DNA of 40,330 nucleotides from Microcaldota archaeon (GTDB lineage Archaea > Micrarchaeota > Micrarchaeia > Micrarchaeales > CABMGC01): NCBI GenBank assembly GCA_021823435.1, contig JAKANZ010000001.1:1-40330 (forward strand). Reading direction: 5' to 3'. Numbering within the stretch: position 1 is the first letter of the stretch; each line of letters begins with the position of its first letter. The notes beneath the pieces are model-generated. The model did not search any database. It had not been told where the DNA came from and was given only the letters and a program-made list of their open reading frames with translations. Of this stretch, positions 30,713 through 38,784 are shown in pieces. Made by a program: the position numbers and the translations under genes.

Positions 30713-33397
30713 ATGATTGCTATAAGTCCAGAGAAAGTGAGCAAGACTGCGCTGATCTCAGAATTTTCCAAGCGCTCTGAGGAGTACTACTCAACTAAGC
30801 TATTCGGGGAAAGGGGCTTCAAGAGGCAGAGGTGTCGCATCTGCGGGAAATGGTTCTGGGGCATAGCCGAAACAAACAATTGCGGCGACTCGATACACAC
30901 GCCGTACTCGTTCTTCAAGGAAAGGCCAGATGGCATAAGCTACACAGACTTCTGGAAAAAATTCTCAGGCTTCTTCAGGAGAAACGGTCACGCGATAGTA
31001 AAGAGGTATCCCGTGGTAAGCAGGTGGCGCCAGGATCTCTACTTTACCATAGCAGGCATACAGGATTTCCAGCGCATAGAGAATGGACGCATGAGCTTCG
31101 AATACAGCGCAAACCCGCTTCTCGTTCCTCAACCGTGCCTCAGGTTCAAGGACATAGAGAACGTCGGCGTTACGGGCAGGCACTTCACCACCTTCGTCAT
31201 GGCCAATCAGACATCATTCAACTATCCCAAAGAGGGCTATTGGCGCGACAAGACAATAGAGCTTAACTTCAACTTCCTGACAAAGATAATGGGCATAGAG
31301 GAAGAGGAGATAAGATATCAGGAAGACGTGTGGGCGATGCCCGATTTCTCAGAGTTCGGTCCGAGTCTGGAGTTCTTTGCCAAGGGCGCAGAGCTGGGCA
31401 ACAACGTCTTCACGCAGTTTGAATTGAGCGATGGAAAGATTGGAGAACTGTCAGGCAAGGTGGTTGACACTGGCTGGGGATTCGAACGCAACTTCTGGTT
31501 CTATACCGGGCTTCCCACTGCCTACGATGCAGTCTTCAGCAACACGCTCGCGAAGGTTGAGGACGAGCTCAACACAGAATTCGACCGTGGCTTCTATGCC
31601 AAATTTGCCAGGTATGCGGGAGTACTGAACCGCGAGGATGTGCGCAACTACGCAGAAGAGGAAAGGCACGTACTCCTGGAAGCGAAGATAAGCCCTCGCG
31701 ATTACGAGAAGAAGATAAAGCCGATGCAGGCTGCATACGCGCTTCTCGACCATACCCGCACGCTGCTCTTCGCAGTAAACGACGGCTCTCTGCCCTCGAA
31801 CGTGGGCGGCGGCTACAATCTCAGGATACTGCTCAGGCGCGCGTTCGACTTCATAGAGGAATATGGCTTCAAGATAGAGTTGAAAACGCTCGCAGAGTTA
31901 ATCGCGGACGAGCTTAAGCCCATGTATCCCGAACTGGCGGGCAAGCACGATGTCTTCTCTAAGGTCGTTGACGTGGAGAGGGACAGATACGGGCGCGCAC
32001 GGGAAGGCGCAAGACGTGCTGTGGAGGTGTTGCTCTCCAAGAACAGCACGATAACAAGAGAGCAGATGAAGACCCTGTACGAGAGCCAGGGCGCCACGCC
32101 AGAACTCATCGCAAAAGTTGCGGCAGAGAAGAAGATCAGGCTTGAGCTGCCCGAAGGAGCGTACACGGAGATGGTCAAGGCAGACATGGCAAAGAAAGAG
32201 AAGAAGACGCCCTTGGCAGTCTCGCTTCCAAAAGACCTGCCTCCGACAAAGAAGCTTTACTACGACTTCGTAACAAACACAAAGGCAAAGGTGCTTTTCG
32301 CGAAAGGCAACCACGTCGTTCTAGACAAGACTCCCTTCTACCCCGAAGGCGGGGGACAGGTTGCGGACACCGGCACTGTTGACGGAATCAAGATAACCGA
32401 CGTACAGAAAGTGGGCGACATCATAGTGCACTTCACCGAAAAGAGCAGCGGCATGAAGAAGGGGGAGATAGTCGATGCGGTTGTAGACGCGGAACGCAGG
32501 GACGCGATAATAGCGCATCACACCGCCACGCACCTGATCAGTGCAGCCGCGAGGAAGGTGCTGGGAGAGCACGCATGGCAGGAAGGCGCAAAGAAGGAGG
32601 AGCACAAGGCGCACATAGACATAGCCCACTATGACAAGCTGAGCGAGAAAGAGGTCAAGGCGATAGAGACAATGGTCAACGCCTGGCTCTTCAACGGCAT
32701 AAGGGTGAAGGCTGAGGAGATGAGCCGCGGGAAAGCAGAGAGCAGATACGGCTTCTCAATCTACCAGGGCCACGGTGCGCCAGCAAAGAGGATGCGCATA
32801 GTCACGATAACAACCAAAGAGGGCAAGCTGATAGACGCGGAGGCGTGCGGCGGCATACATGCGGTCGGCAGGGAGAACCTGCTGGGCATGGTCAGCATAA
32901 CGGGCACTGAGAGGATACACGACGGCATAGACAGGATCGAGTTCGTCGCCGGCCCTGCTGCGCTGAGGCGCTTCGAGACGATGCACCAGCAGCTTGACAG
33001 ACTGTCAAAGGCGTTCAACGTAGAGCCCATGATGGTCGCGGGAAGGGTGGAGCAGCAGCAGGAGGAGATAAGGGCGATGCACAAGCTTATAGAAAAGAAC
33101 AACGAGCTTCTCGCTGACAGTATAGCCGAAGCAATTTCCGACGCTGAGATAGTGGAGCGGGAGCTGGCCGTGGACAGGAAGATGCTGATAAAGATAGCTG
33201 ACCTGCTGGTCAAGCGTAACAGCGAAACCGCCGTATTCCTGAAGAACAAAGAAGGCTTTGTGATCTGCATGACCGGCGCGGCTTCTAAGGTAAATGCGGC
33301 AGAGCTGCTGGACTCGAAGCTGAAGGGTCAAACCTTCCAGGGCGGCGGCTCAAAGAGGTTTGCAGAAGCAAAGATAGACCAGAAACAGGCGCACTAG
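30713..33397 (+). CDS. alaS: alanyl-tRNA synthetase, archaeal type
   Basis: 894 aa. The N-terminal extension with Cys residues (CRICGKWFWG, NCGDS) and the class II core (FFRRNGHAIVKRYPVVSRWRQDLYFTIAGIQDF) are archaeal-type. Catalytic motif 2 lies near MSFEYSANPLLVPQPCLRFKD. The editing domain has the zinc site H-H-T-A-T-H (about residue 602) and C-G-G-I-H (about 710), which hydrolyses Ser-tRNA-Ala and Gly-tRNA-Ala. A C-terminal coiled-coil (QQQEEIRAMHKLIEKNNELL) and a small C-Ala domain ending FQGGGSKRFAEAKI follow. Full length is normal. It is coupled to the upstream nuclease gene and to carS downstream. Confidence 0.97.
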   Translation: MIAISPEKVSKTALISEFSKRSEEYYSTKLFGERGFKRQRCRICGKWFWGIAETNNCGDSIHTPYSFFKERPDGISYTDFWKKFSGFFRRNGHAIVKRYPVVSRWRQDLYFTIAGIQDFQRIENGRMSFEYSANPLLVPQPCLRFKDIENVGVTGRHFTTFVMANQTSFNYPKEGYWRDKTIELNFNFLTKIMGIEEEEIRYQEDVWAMPDFSEFGPSLEFFAKGAELGNNVFTQFELSDGKIGELSGKVVDTGWGFERNFWFYTGLPTAYDAVFSNTLAKVEDELNTEFDRGFYAKFARYAGVLNREDVRNYAEEERHVLLEAKISPRDYEKKIKPMQAAYALLDHTRTLLFAVNDGSLPSNVGGGYNLRILLRRAFDFIEEYGFKIELKTLAELIADELKPMYPELAGKHDVFSKVVDVERDRYGRAREGARRAVEVLLSKNSTITREQMKTLYESQGATPELIAKVAAEKKIRLELPEGAYTEMVKADMAKKEKKTPLAVSLPKDLPPTKKLYYDFVTNTKAKVLFAKGNHVVLDKTPFYPEGGGQVADTGTVDGIKITDVQKVGDIIVHFTEKSSGMKKGEIVDAVVDAERRDAIIAHHTATHLISAAARKVLGEHAWQEGAKKEEHKAHIDIAHYDKLSEKEVKAIETMVNAWLFNGIRVKAEEMSRGKAESRYGFSIYQGHGAPAKRMRIVTITTKEGKLIDAEACGGIHAVGRENLLGMVSITGTERIHDGIDRIEFVAGPAALRRFETMHQQLDRLSKAFNVEPMMVAGRVEQQQEEIRAMHKLIEKNNELLADSIAEAISDAEIVERELAVDRKMLIKIADLLVKRNSETAVFLKNKEGFVICMTGAASKVNAAELLDSKLKGQTFQGGGSKRFAEAKIDQKQAH

Positions 33398-33398
33398 G

Positions 33399-33899
33399 AT
33401 GGTTGACCTGCTATACATACTGCTTGCCTACCCGATAATCTTCATACTTCCGGCCTGGATAGCCAACGGCGCTCCTGTACTCTTCGGAGGCGGTGCGCCT
33501 CTGGATCTCGGCAGGAAGCTTTTGGGCAAGCCCATATTCGGCAGACACAAGACCGTCAGTGGTACGGCTTCTGGCCTTCTGGGAGGGCTCGTCACAACGG
33601 CGCTGCTGTACATCTTTCTGTCCTATCCGCTGCTCCTCGGTGCCGCTGTTACGCTTGGAGCCGTAGTGGGAGACCTGCTAAACAGTTTCATAAAAAGGCA
33701 GGCCGGACTTAAGGAAGGCACAAACGTGATACTTCTTGATCAGTACTCATTCTTCGTAGTCGCGCTCCTGTTCTCTCTGCCCTTCGGCGGCCTTCCAAAC
33801 TACTTCGGGATCGTCGTTATCACGGTGCTTACCGGAGTGTTGCACAAGGGCACAAACATACTGGCCCATAGAGCCAAGATAAAGAGCGTGCCCTGGTGA
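33399..33899 (+). CDS. carS: CDP-archaeol synthase
   Basis: 166 aa, four to five membrane helices. The N-terminal motif PAWIANGAPVLFGGGAPLDLG, then IFGRHKTVSGTASGLLGG, and GDLLNSFIKRQAGLKEG are hallmarks of CarS (DUF46). It activates unsaturated archaetidic acid (DGGGP) with CTP to CDP-archaeol, the last common step toward archaeal ether phospholipids. Its presence shows the cell makes or at least remodels archaeal lipids, which is noteworthy because many DPANN lineages lack lipid genes. The ATG is one base after the alaS stop. It converges with the gene at 33900 with no intergenic base. Confidence 0.95.
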   Translation: MVDLLYILLAYPIIFILPAWIANGAPVLFGGGAPLDLGRKLLGKPIFGRHKTVSGTASGLLGGLVTTALLYIFLSYPLLLGAAVTLGAVVGDLLNSFIKRQAGLKEGTNVILLDQYSFFVVALLFSLPFGGLPNYFGIVVITVLTGVLHKGTNILAHRAKIKSVPW

Positions 33900-34454
33900 T
33901 CATTCAGAAGTAAGCCTAAGCGCATCTTCCATGATGTGCTTCTCACCTTCGGAGAACACGTTCTCTCTGACAAACTGCTTGTTCTTAAGTGCGTAGTCAA
34001 GCACCTCGCGCCTCTTTTCATCCTTTTTGATGGTCTTGGCCATGATCTCTGCAGCGTCTCGTCCCTTCAGCTCCTTCTCAGCGTCAGCCAACCAGCGCTC
34101 ACATTCTTTTGCGTAGCCGTCGAGCAGCACTATCTGCCTGAGTTCCAACAGGAACCTTCGCAGCCCCTCCGCTCTCGCCATCGCGGTTTTGTCAAGCCCG
34201 GCCACCTCCAGGTACTCGCCGAACTGCCTCTCCATGTTCTCATGCTGCTTGACTATCTGCTCCAGCAGGAAAGCGTCGCGCTCCTTTTCGCTCCCTTCCT
34301 CGCTCGCGCTCGGAAGCTGTCCCTCTAGTGCTATGTGCTTCTTTTCCAGCTGCTCGCGCATCGCGGAAACAGCCTGCGAGAGGATCTCGTCGCGCATCTT
34401 AGAGATCAGCTCGTCGCAAACCATCCACGCGGGTGTGTCATTGTCATTCTGCAT
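33900..34454 (-). CDS. hypothetical coiled-coil protein, 184 aa
   Basis: Unknown. Nearly all helical and charged: DELISKMRDEILSQAVSAM, FLLEQIVKQHENMERQFGEYL, WLADAEKELKGRDAAEIMAK. No catalytic motif or membrane helix. ATG 34454 is chosen; a GTG three codons upstream (34463) is also near the predicted transcription start, given a TTTATAA box about 34487. The stop is immediately adjacent to the carS stop on the opposite strand. Such helical proteins can be scaffold or chaperone-like, but nothing supports a specific role. Confidence 0.65.
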   Translation of the reverse strand: MQNDNDTPAWMVCDELISKMRDEILSQAVSAMREQLEKKHIALEGQLPSASEEGSEKERDAFLLEQIVKQHENMERQFGEYLEVAGLDKTAMARAEGLRRFLLELRQIVLLDGYAKECERWLADAEKELKGRDAAEIMAKTIKKDEKRREVLDYALKNKQFVRENVFSEGEKHIMEDALRLTSE

Positions 34455-34512
34455 AATACGCACGATCCCAGATAATCACCTGGTTATAAACTTCGTTTCG
34501 TGTCGTAGTAAC

Positions 34513-34607
34513 CTATATAAACCTTTTCATGCCTAATGTTCCTTCACGTGTTAAGGTGCCTTATATTTTATCCCCACCCACCACACCTTAACACCTCTTT
34601 CTTTTTA
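34513..34607 (+). ncRNA. candidate orphan small RNA: TATA box, 11-bp hairpin, T-run
   Basis: On the plus strand: CTATATAAA (34513-34521), then about 25 bp later the expected start near 34543, then GTGTTAAGGTG (34548-34558) and its exact reverse complement CACCTTAACAC (34584-34594) with a 25-nt pyrimidine-rich loop, then CTCTTTCTTTTT (34595-34606). This arrangement looks like a 60-nt independent transcript with terminator. No ORF is present. Alternatively the TATA box serves the minus-strand gene at 34454 and the inverted repeat is a protein-binding site. Confidence 0.4.
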
Positions 34608-34613
34608 AAAAAA

Positions 34614-34835
34614 TCAGGGCCAGCGCAGAAGTTCTTCCGTCATCCTCCTTCTTTCCCGTTTCTCCCTTCTTCGTGCTGTCACCAGCAGTGATGCCAGCTC
34701 GTCGTCAAGTCCTGAGGTTTTACGCGTCTGTTGCCTGAGCAGCAGTTTGCTCACGTGCCTGAGCTCATTCGTACTAAGGAACATCTCCAATCCCGTCTTC
34801 TCTCCCGATATGTACTGCTGGAGTTGACGAGTCAT
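34614..34835 (-). CDS. small basic protein, 73 aa, unknown
   Basis: Helical and basic: QLQQYISGEKTGLEMFL, NELRHVSKLLLRQQTRKTSG, LASLLVTARRREKRERRRMTEELL. The Arg-rich C-terminal helix suggests nucleic-acid contact. ATG at 34835; a GTATAAAT box near 34889 gives a leader of about 28 nt. Minus-strand T-rich sequence directly after the stop (TTTTTTTAAAAAG read on that strand) may end transcription. Family unknown. Confidence 0.55.
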   Translation of the reverse strand: MTRQLQQYISGEKTGLEMFLSTNELRHVSKLLLRQQTRKTSGLDDELASLLVTARRREKRERRRMTEELLRWP

Positions 34836-34922
34836 TTTAATGTCCGTGTTACTCCCCGGTCGCGAGGGTAGATAAAGAAGAAAGATTTATACGTCTAGCG
34901 TATTGGTATGGCGATTGTTCTA

Positions 34923-35357
34923 TCAGCGTCCGTGCCGCTTTACCGCATTTCTATCCTTGGCCACTATCGCTTTCGCCTTCTCAACCTCTTTCGGGAACTC
35001 CTTCCCACGGTTGAGTAGGTTCGTCTCTACCTTCTTAGCCCTGAACTTGCCCGAGATGTAGCCGATTGCCTTGTCCGTGTCGAACGCCTTGCACGAGAAG
35101 ATGTCTACCGACGCGTACCTCTGGTGCACGAAGGTGTGTATGCTTATGTGCGAAGTGGCTATGAGCACAAAGGCTGACACTCCGCCTTTGTCAAACGTGC
35201 CCGGCGAACCCTCATAAGGCAGGATTTGAGGTATGCTTATCTTCTTCATCTTCAGAAGCGAGGGCATCTCGTCAAGTATGCGGTACACGTGAGTCGCGTC
35301 GCTGAGCAGCTTCGCATCGCAGCCGTACAAATCAATAGTTAGGTGTGGCCCGAACAT
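34923..35357 (-). CDS. S-adenosylmethionine decarboxylase proenzyme (SpeH-like)
   Basis: 144 aa. The signature ATSHISIHTF places the pyruvoyl-forming Ser69, His74 (processing) and, 15 residues on, Cys89 in ASVDIFSCKAF; the Ser-to-His and His-to-Cys spacings equal those of class 1B SpeH enzymes (Ser63, His68, Cys83 in Thermotoga). Other conserved strands: MFGPHLTIDLYGCDA and LPYEGSPGTFDKGGVSAFVLI. It makes decarboxylated AdoMet for polyamines. Unusual: the residue before the Ser is Thr instead of the usual Glu of the ES cleavage pair, and HTWPE is HTFVH. Autoprocessing may still occur, but a divergent decarboxylase is possible. Confidence 0.8.
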   Translation of the reverse strand: MFGPHLTIDLYGCDAKLLSDATHVYRILDEMPSLLKMKKISIPQILPYEGSPGTFDKGGVSAFVLIATSHISIHTFVHQRYASVDIFSCKAFDTDKAIGYISGKFRAKKVETNLLNRGKEFPKEVEKAKAIVAKDRNAVKRHGR

Positions 35358-35522
35358 TTCTAGCCTTTATTTCCCCGAGCCCACAGTAGCATTGAAAGAA
35401 AAGACAGAAACAGCGCCGTTTCCAGTTGTCGCTTTAGCGAACAGTTCCAATGGTGAAACCATCCCTATCCTTTTGTTGTTAGGAGAATGTGCGGTAATAA
35501 GTATTTAAGCTTGATTGCTGCG

Positions 35523-35554
35523 CGGCCTGCATGGAGTTTCAGACCGGCAGGCCG
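35523..35554. repeat. inverted repeat spanning the stop of the 35539 gene
   Basis: CGGCCTGC (35523-35530) and GCAGGCCG (35547-35554), 8-bp G/C-rich stem with 16-nt loop, containing the stop codon of the minus-strand gene. It may help end or stabilise that transcript. No T-run follows. Confidence 0.4.
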
Positions 35555-36024
35555 TTCTGCATGCGCCAGTGGCGCATGAGCACGGCACCAGAAGGCGGTT
35601 CGGTGCGGAGCTCGTCAGATCTCTCCTCGATTTGAAGTCGCAGCGCGGAAGTCAGCGTCAGCGTTTTGTCTACATATCTCTCAAGCTTCGCGTGGATGTG
35701 GTCGTTCAGCGTCCTCCCGCTTCTACTGCCTTCCTCTGAAAGATCGTTAAGGAATGACTCAGACACTATCATGTGTAGCATCACGTAGTCCGAAGGGTAT
35801 CCATTGAGCTGGCCATTGCCCCAACGTCTCTCTAGTTTGAGCTTCGGTTTGCCTCCGCTCAAAGTAAGTCCTTCTGCAATAACATCAACCAACGAGACAT
35901 TTCTCTGCGCCGCTATCTTCTCGAGTTCCGCAAACCTCTTGTTTTCCAGCACAAACATTCTGCCCACCAGCCCAGATTCTGCTCTTGTTTCTGTTGCTAC
36001 CATCAGAATCAGAGTTTCTTCCAT
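35539..36024 (-). CDS. hypothetical protein, 161 aa
   Basis: Unknown family. A helix-rich segment (VLENKRFAELEKIAAQRNVSLVDVIAEGLTL, about residues 24-54) has the spacing of a ribbon-helix-helix-type or CopG-like unit (basic strand, R-N-V-S-x-x-D-V-I-x-E-x-x helix). A second similar unit may be SRSGRTLNDHIHAKLERYV (about residues 100-118). If both are RHH units, the protein would be a DNA-binding regulator; this is tentative. It is divergent from metG. The start is ATG 36024, about 30 bp after TTATTTAT. Confidence 0.55.
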   Translation of the reverse strand: MEETLILMVATETRAESGLVGRMFVLENKRFAELEKIAAQRNVSLVDVIAEGLTLSGGKPKLKLERRWGNGQLNGYPSDYVMLHMIVSESFLNDLSEEGSRSGRTLNDHIHAKLERYVDKTLTLTSALRLQIEERSDELRTEPPSGAVLMRHWRMQNGLPV

Positions 36025-36073
36025 ATCGGAGTTTATATTTCTTGTGTGCTGATAAATAACAGCAAGTGGTCAA

Positions 36074-37720
36074 GTGGCAAGAGTAATCGTTACCGCCGCG
36101 CTGCCGTACGTCTACTCCGTGCCCCATCTGGGCAACTTCGTGGGGTCAGTGCTACCGGCCGACGTGTACTTTAAGTACCTGAGAATGAACGGAGACGACG
36201 CAATATTCATATGCGGCTCAGACCAGCACGGCACACCAACAGAGCTTGCTGCTATAAAGAAAGGCGTAGAACCGTCCGCGCTGGCAGATGAGATGCACGA
36301 AAAAATCAAAAAACTTTTCGAGAAGTACGAATGCACGTTCACACATTACGGCAAGACAAATACTCCAGAAAACAAAGAAGTGGTGTACAGCATCTTCAAC
36401 GAATTGTATAACAACGGCTACCTGTTGGAAAGGGAAGATATGCAAGCGTATTGCAATGTTGACAAACGTTTCCTCACCGATAGGCTTATACAAGGAACAT
36501 GCCCCTACTGCCATAGTCGAAGCGCACGCGGAGACCAGTGCGATAACTGTGGACGACTGTTAGAGCCATCTCAAATAATAGACCCGTTTTGTTCTATCTG
36601 CAGCAAGAGCGACATAACTTTTGTTAAGACTAAGAACCTTGCATTAGAGCTTAACAAACTGCAACCCGACATAACTAAATTCATAAGAGCCAATTCTAAA
36701 TACAATTGGAGTAAAGATGCGGTAAACAAGTCTCTAAGTATGCTAAAAGAAGGATTGAAGCCTAGAGACATAACAAGGAACATGAAGTGGGGATTTCCAG
36801 TTCCGCTCATAGGTTACGAGAACTCCGTAATCTATGTCTGGATAACAGGCCTGATTGGTTATATTGGAATAACCAAAGAGTGGGATACGAAGAGATGGCG
36901 CGATTACTGGCAGAATGAACATACTTTTCTTATGCAATTTCTCGGAAAGGATAACACAATTTTTCACACAATAATCTGGCCTGGTATGGCAATAGGGTCA
37001 AGATTAGGTTTCATATTGCCTCACACTATAAAAGAGTCTCAGTTCTTGGTCTCCAAGACCGTTAAATTCTCGAAGAGTCGCGGTGTAGGGCTGAACATGA
37101 GCAGCGCGCTGGAAATACTCTCCGCCGACTACTGGAGGTTTGTGCTGATATATATGTACCCAGAGAACTCGGACAGCGAGTTCACAGAACATGGCCTGGT
37201 TGAGATCGTAAACACAATAATGAATGATAAGATAGGCAATCTGGCGCAGCGTGTGCTAAAACTGTCGAAGAGCAACAAGTTTCTGATCGAGGACGAGATA
37301 TCAGCAATTGGCAATTCCACGGTGAAGAGGTTTGCCGAAGAGTACAGCGACGCATTCAACGAACTTCGGCTCAAGAAAGCGATAGGCGTGGTGGTGAAGC
37401 TCGCCGATGCAGGAAATGGAATAATGAGCAATAAAGAACCATGGCTGCTTGCGAAGAAAGCGAAGGACGAGGAGAAGACCGAAAAGCAGGCGAGGAAGAT
37501 CTTCTCAGAACTGCTTGAGATCACATACGCAATAGGCATTCTGCTGTATCCTTTCTCGCCGAAGGCGAGCGCCGAGCTCCTTTCCTACTTCGGTGTTAGC
37601 TCGGAACCCACTCTGAAGATGCTTGAGGACAAGGTCAGGCCCAACCTCAACGAGGAGCCCAAGCCTATCTTCCACAAGATGACCAGCAGCGAGATAGAGA
37701 AGCTGAAGAAGTACGCCTAG
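36074..37720 (+). CDS. metG: methionyl-tRNA synthetase
   Basis: 548 aa, class I synthetase. PHLGN (variant HIGH, about residues 14-18), zinc knuckles C-P-Y-C-H ... C-D-N-C and C-S-I-C, KFSKS (about 330-334), then the helical anticodon domain (EIVNTIMNDKIGNLAQRVLKL). No C-terminal EMAP/Arc1p-like tRNA-binding domain is attached, so it ends soon after the anticodon-binding domain. Start is GTG 36074. The middle third is strikingly AT-rich compared with the C-terminal third and with neighbouring genes (see findings), suggesting a mosaic or transferred gene. The stop is followed directly by the convergent pilin stop. Confidence 0.97.
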   Translation: MARVIVTAALPYVYSVPHLGNFVGSVLPADVYFKYLRMNGDDAIFICGSDQHGTPTELAAIKKGVEPSALADEMHEKIKKLFEKYECTFTHYGKTNTPENKEVVYSIFNELYNNGYLLEREDMQAYCNVDKRFLTDRLIQGTCPYCHSRSARGDQCDNCGRLLEPSQIIDPFCSICSKSDITFVKTKNLALELNKLQPDITKFIRANSKYNWSKDAVNKSLSMLKEGLKPRDITRNMKWGFPVPLIGYENSVIYVWITGLIGYIGITKEWDTKRWRDYWQNEHTFLMQFLGKDNTIFHTIIWPGMAIGSRLGFILPHTIKESQFLVSKTVKFSKSRGVGLNMSSALEILSADYWRFVLIYMYPENSDSEFTEHGLVEIVNTIMNDKIGNLAQRVLKLSKSNKFLIEDEISAIGNSTVKRFAEEYSDAFNELRLKKAIGVVVKLADAGNGIMSNKEPWLLAKKAKDEEKTEKQARKIFSELLEITYAIGILLYPFSPKASAELLSYFGVSSEPTLKMLEDKVRPNLNEEPKPIFHKMTSSEIEKLKKYA

Positions 37721-38248
37721 CTAAGTGTATCTGACGTTGAGGCTAGCCACCTGCTGTATAACATTGCCGTAGCTCGGAACTGTGTAGTTCAGCCAGACGA
37801 ACCCATCGAAACCGTCACCCAGCGTGCCGGTTGCCACGCCGCTGTCGCCGTAGCAGTAGAAAACCATTGTGTTGGCCGAACCGCTGTAAACTGGTATGCC
37901 GGAGCCAGGAGCGTTTGTTCCGAAATAGTAGCCGGCTGTTGGCGTTACCCCTATGTTTCCGTACGCTGGCTTGTTCCCGGTAACGTTCGGCTGTGAGGAG
38001 CACGCGGCTCCATGTATGGTGATTGACCCTCCCGTAGCCTGCGAGAGCTGCAGAGTGAGCACGCCGCTGGTGTTGAGCGCGAAGGCCTCGCACGAGAAGC
38101 CCGGAGAAGCGGTGCACGACGAGACTGCCAACGCGGGGGAGAGTATGGTGACCTTATAGATCACTGCTATGGCTATGAAGATGATTATTAGCGCTATGCC
38201 GTATGACATCATGAAGTCAACGGCCGCCTGAGCCTTGAGAAGCAGCAT
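37721..38248 (-). CDS. type IV pilin-like protein with class III signal peptide
   Basis: 175 aa. A very short leader (MLLLK) then A-Q-A-A-V-D-F and a hydrophobic helix (MMSYGIALIIIFIAIAVIYKV), typical of archaeal pilins cleaved by a PibD-type peptidase; Asp replaces the usual Glu at +5. The mature part is Ser/Thr/Gly-rich, beta-type, with four to five cysteines (SSCTASPGFSCEAF, AACSSQ, FYCYGDSG) that could form disulfides and N-x-S/T sequons. It is far from the pilus ATPase locus (11195) but likely uses it. Disulfides would fit the DUF929 oxidoreductase at 987. Confidence 0.8.
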   Translation of the reverse strand: MLLLKAQAAVDFMMSYGIALIIIFIAIAVIYKVTILSPALAVSSCTASPGFSCEAFALNTSGVLTLQLSQATGGSITIHGAACSSQPNVTGNKPAYGNIGVTPTAGYYFGTNAPGSGIPVYSGSANTMVFYCYGDSGVATGTLGDGFDGFVWLNYTVPSYGNVIQQVASLNVRYT

Positions 38249-38282
38249 GAATAGGTATCAGAATTCAGTTTATTTAACTTAC

Positions 38283-38774
38283 TCACACGCGGCGCATATT
38301 GCAAACGGGCTCCGGCTTCCATCCATTATCTCTTCTTAGTCCCAGTTTCTCAAAAAGTGCAACCGTTTCTTCACGCGATAGGTACGAAGGGACAGAGTGC
38401 ACTCTTGTGATCGTGCCGTCAGCTATCTCGTAAACCCCTATGCCTCGTCTGAATGCATGCTCGGCTTCCTGTCCGACGCCCGCCATAACAAGTCCCCGGA
38501 ATCTCTTGTAGACGAGGTCATCGCACCGCTCCACAATTCCCAGGTAGAAGCCCATATCTCTTATCTTGTAACTGCTCACTGCGGCAGGGTTGACCAGGTG
38601 ATGATCTGGGAAATATGCCCCGATGACATCCGCGTCACTTTCTTCTTCTGCTGTTCCGTATATCGGCTGGACGTGAGCATAATACACATTTTTGACTGCG
38701 CCTCTAGGTATGAGAATTGCTGCCGCCTCTTTAACAATTTTCGGATCAACACCTAATTTTTCTACTTCAGCCAT
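38283..38774 (-). CDS. hypothetical protein, 163 aa
   Basis: Unknown. Alpha/beta character: KIVKEAAAILIPRGAVKNVYYAHVQPIYG, DADVIGAYFPDHHLVN, FRGLVMAGVGQEAEHAFRRGIGVYEI. A C-terminal helix and Cys (EPVCNMRRV). No motif recognised. ATG 38774 lies 10 bp after the stop of the zinc protein at 38785; a GTG at 38798 would overlap that gene by 14 bases. Probably the second gene of a two-gene unit. Confidence 0.6.
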   Translation of the reverse strand: MAEVEKLGVDPKIVKEAAAILIPRGAVKNVYYAHVQPIYGTAEEESDADVIGAYFPDHHLVNPAAVSSYKIRDMGFYLGIVERCDDLVYKRFRGLVMAGVGQEAEHAFRRGIGVYEIADGTITRVHSVPSYLSREETVALFEKLGLRRDNGWKPEPVCNMRRV

Positions 38775-38784
38775 CTCATCCAGC

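Noticed and set aside
35560-35578. 19-bp palindrome CATGCGCCAGTGGCGCATG
   Set aside because: It is made by coding codons for M-R-H-W-R-M in the 161-aa protein; probably chance.
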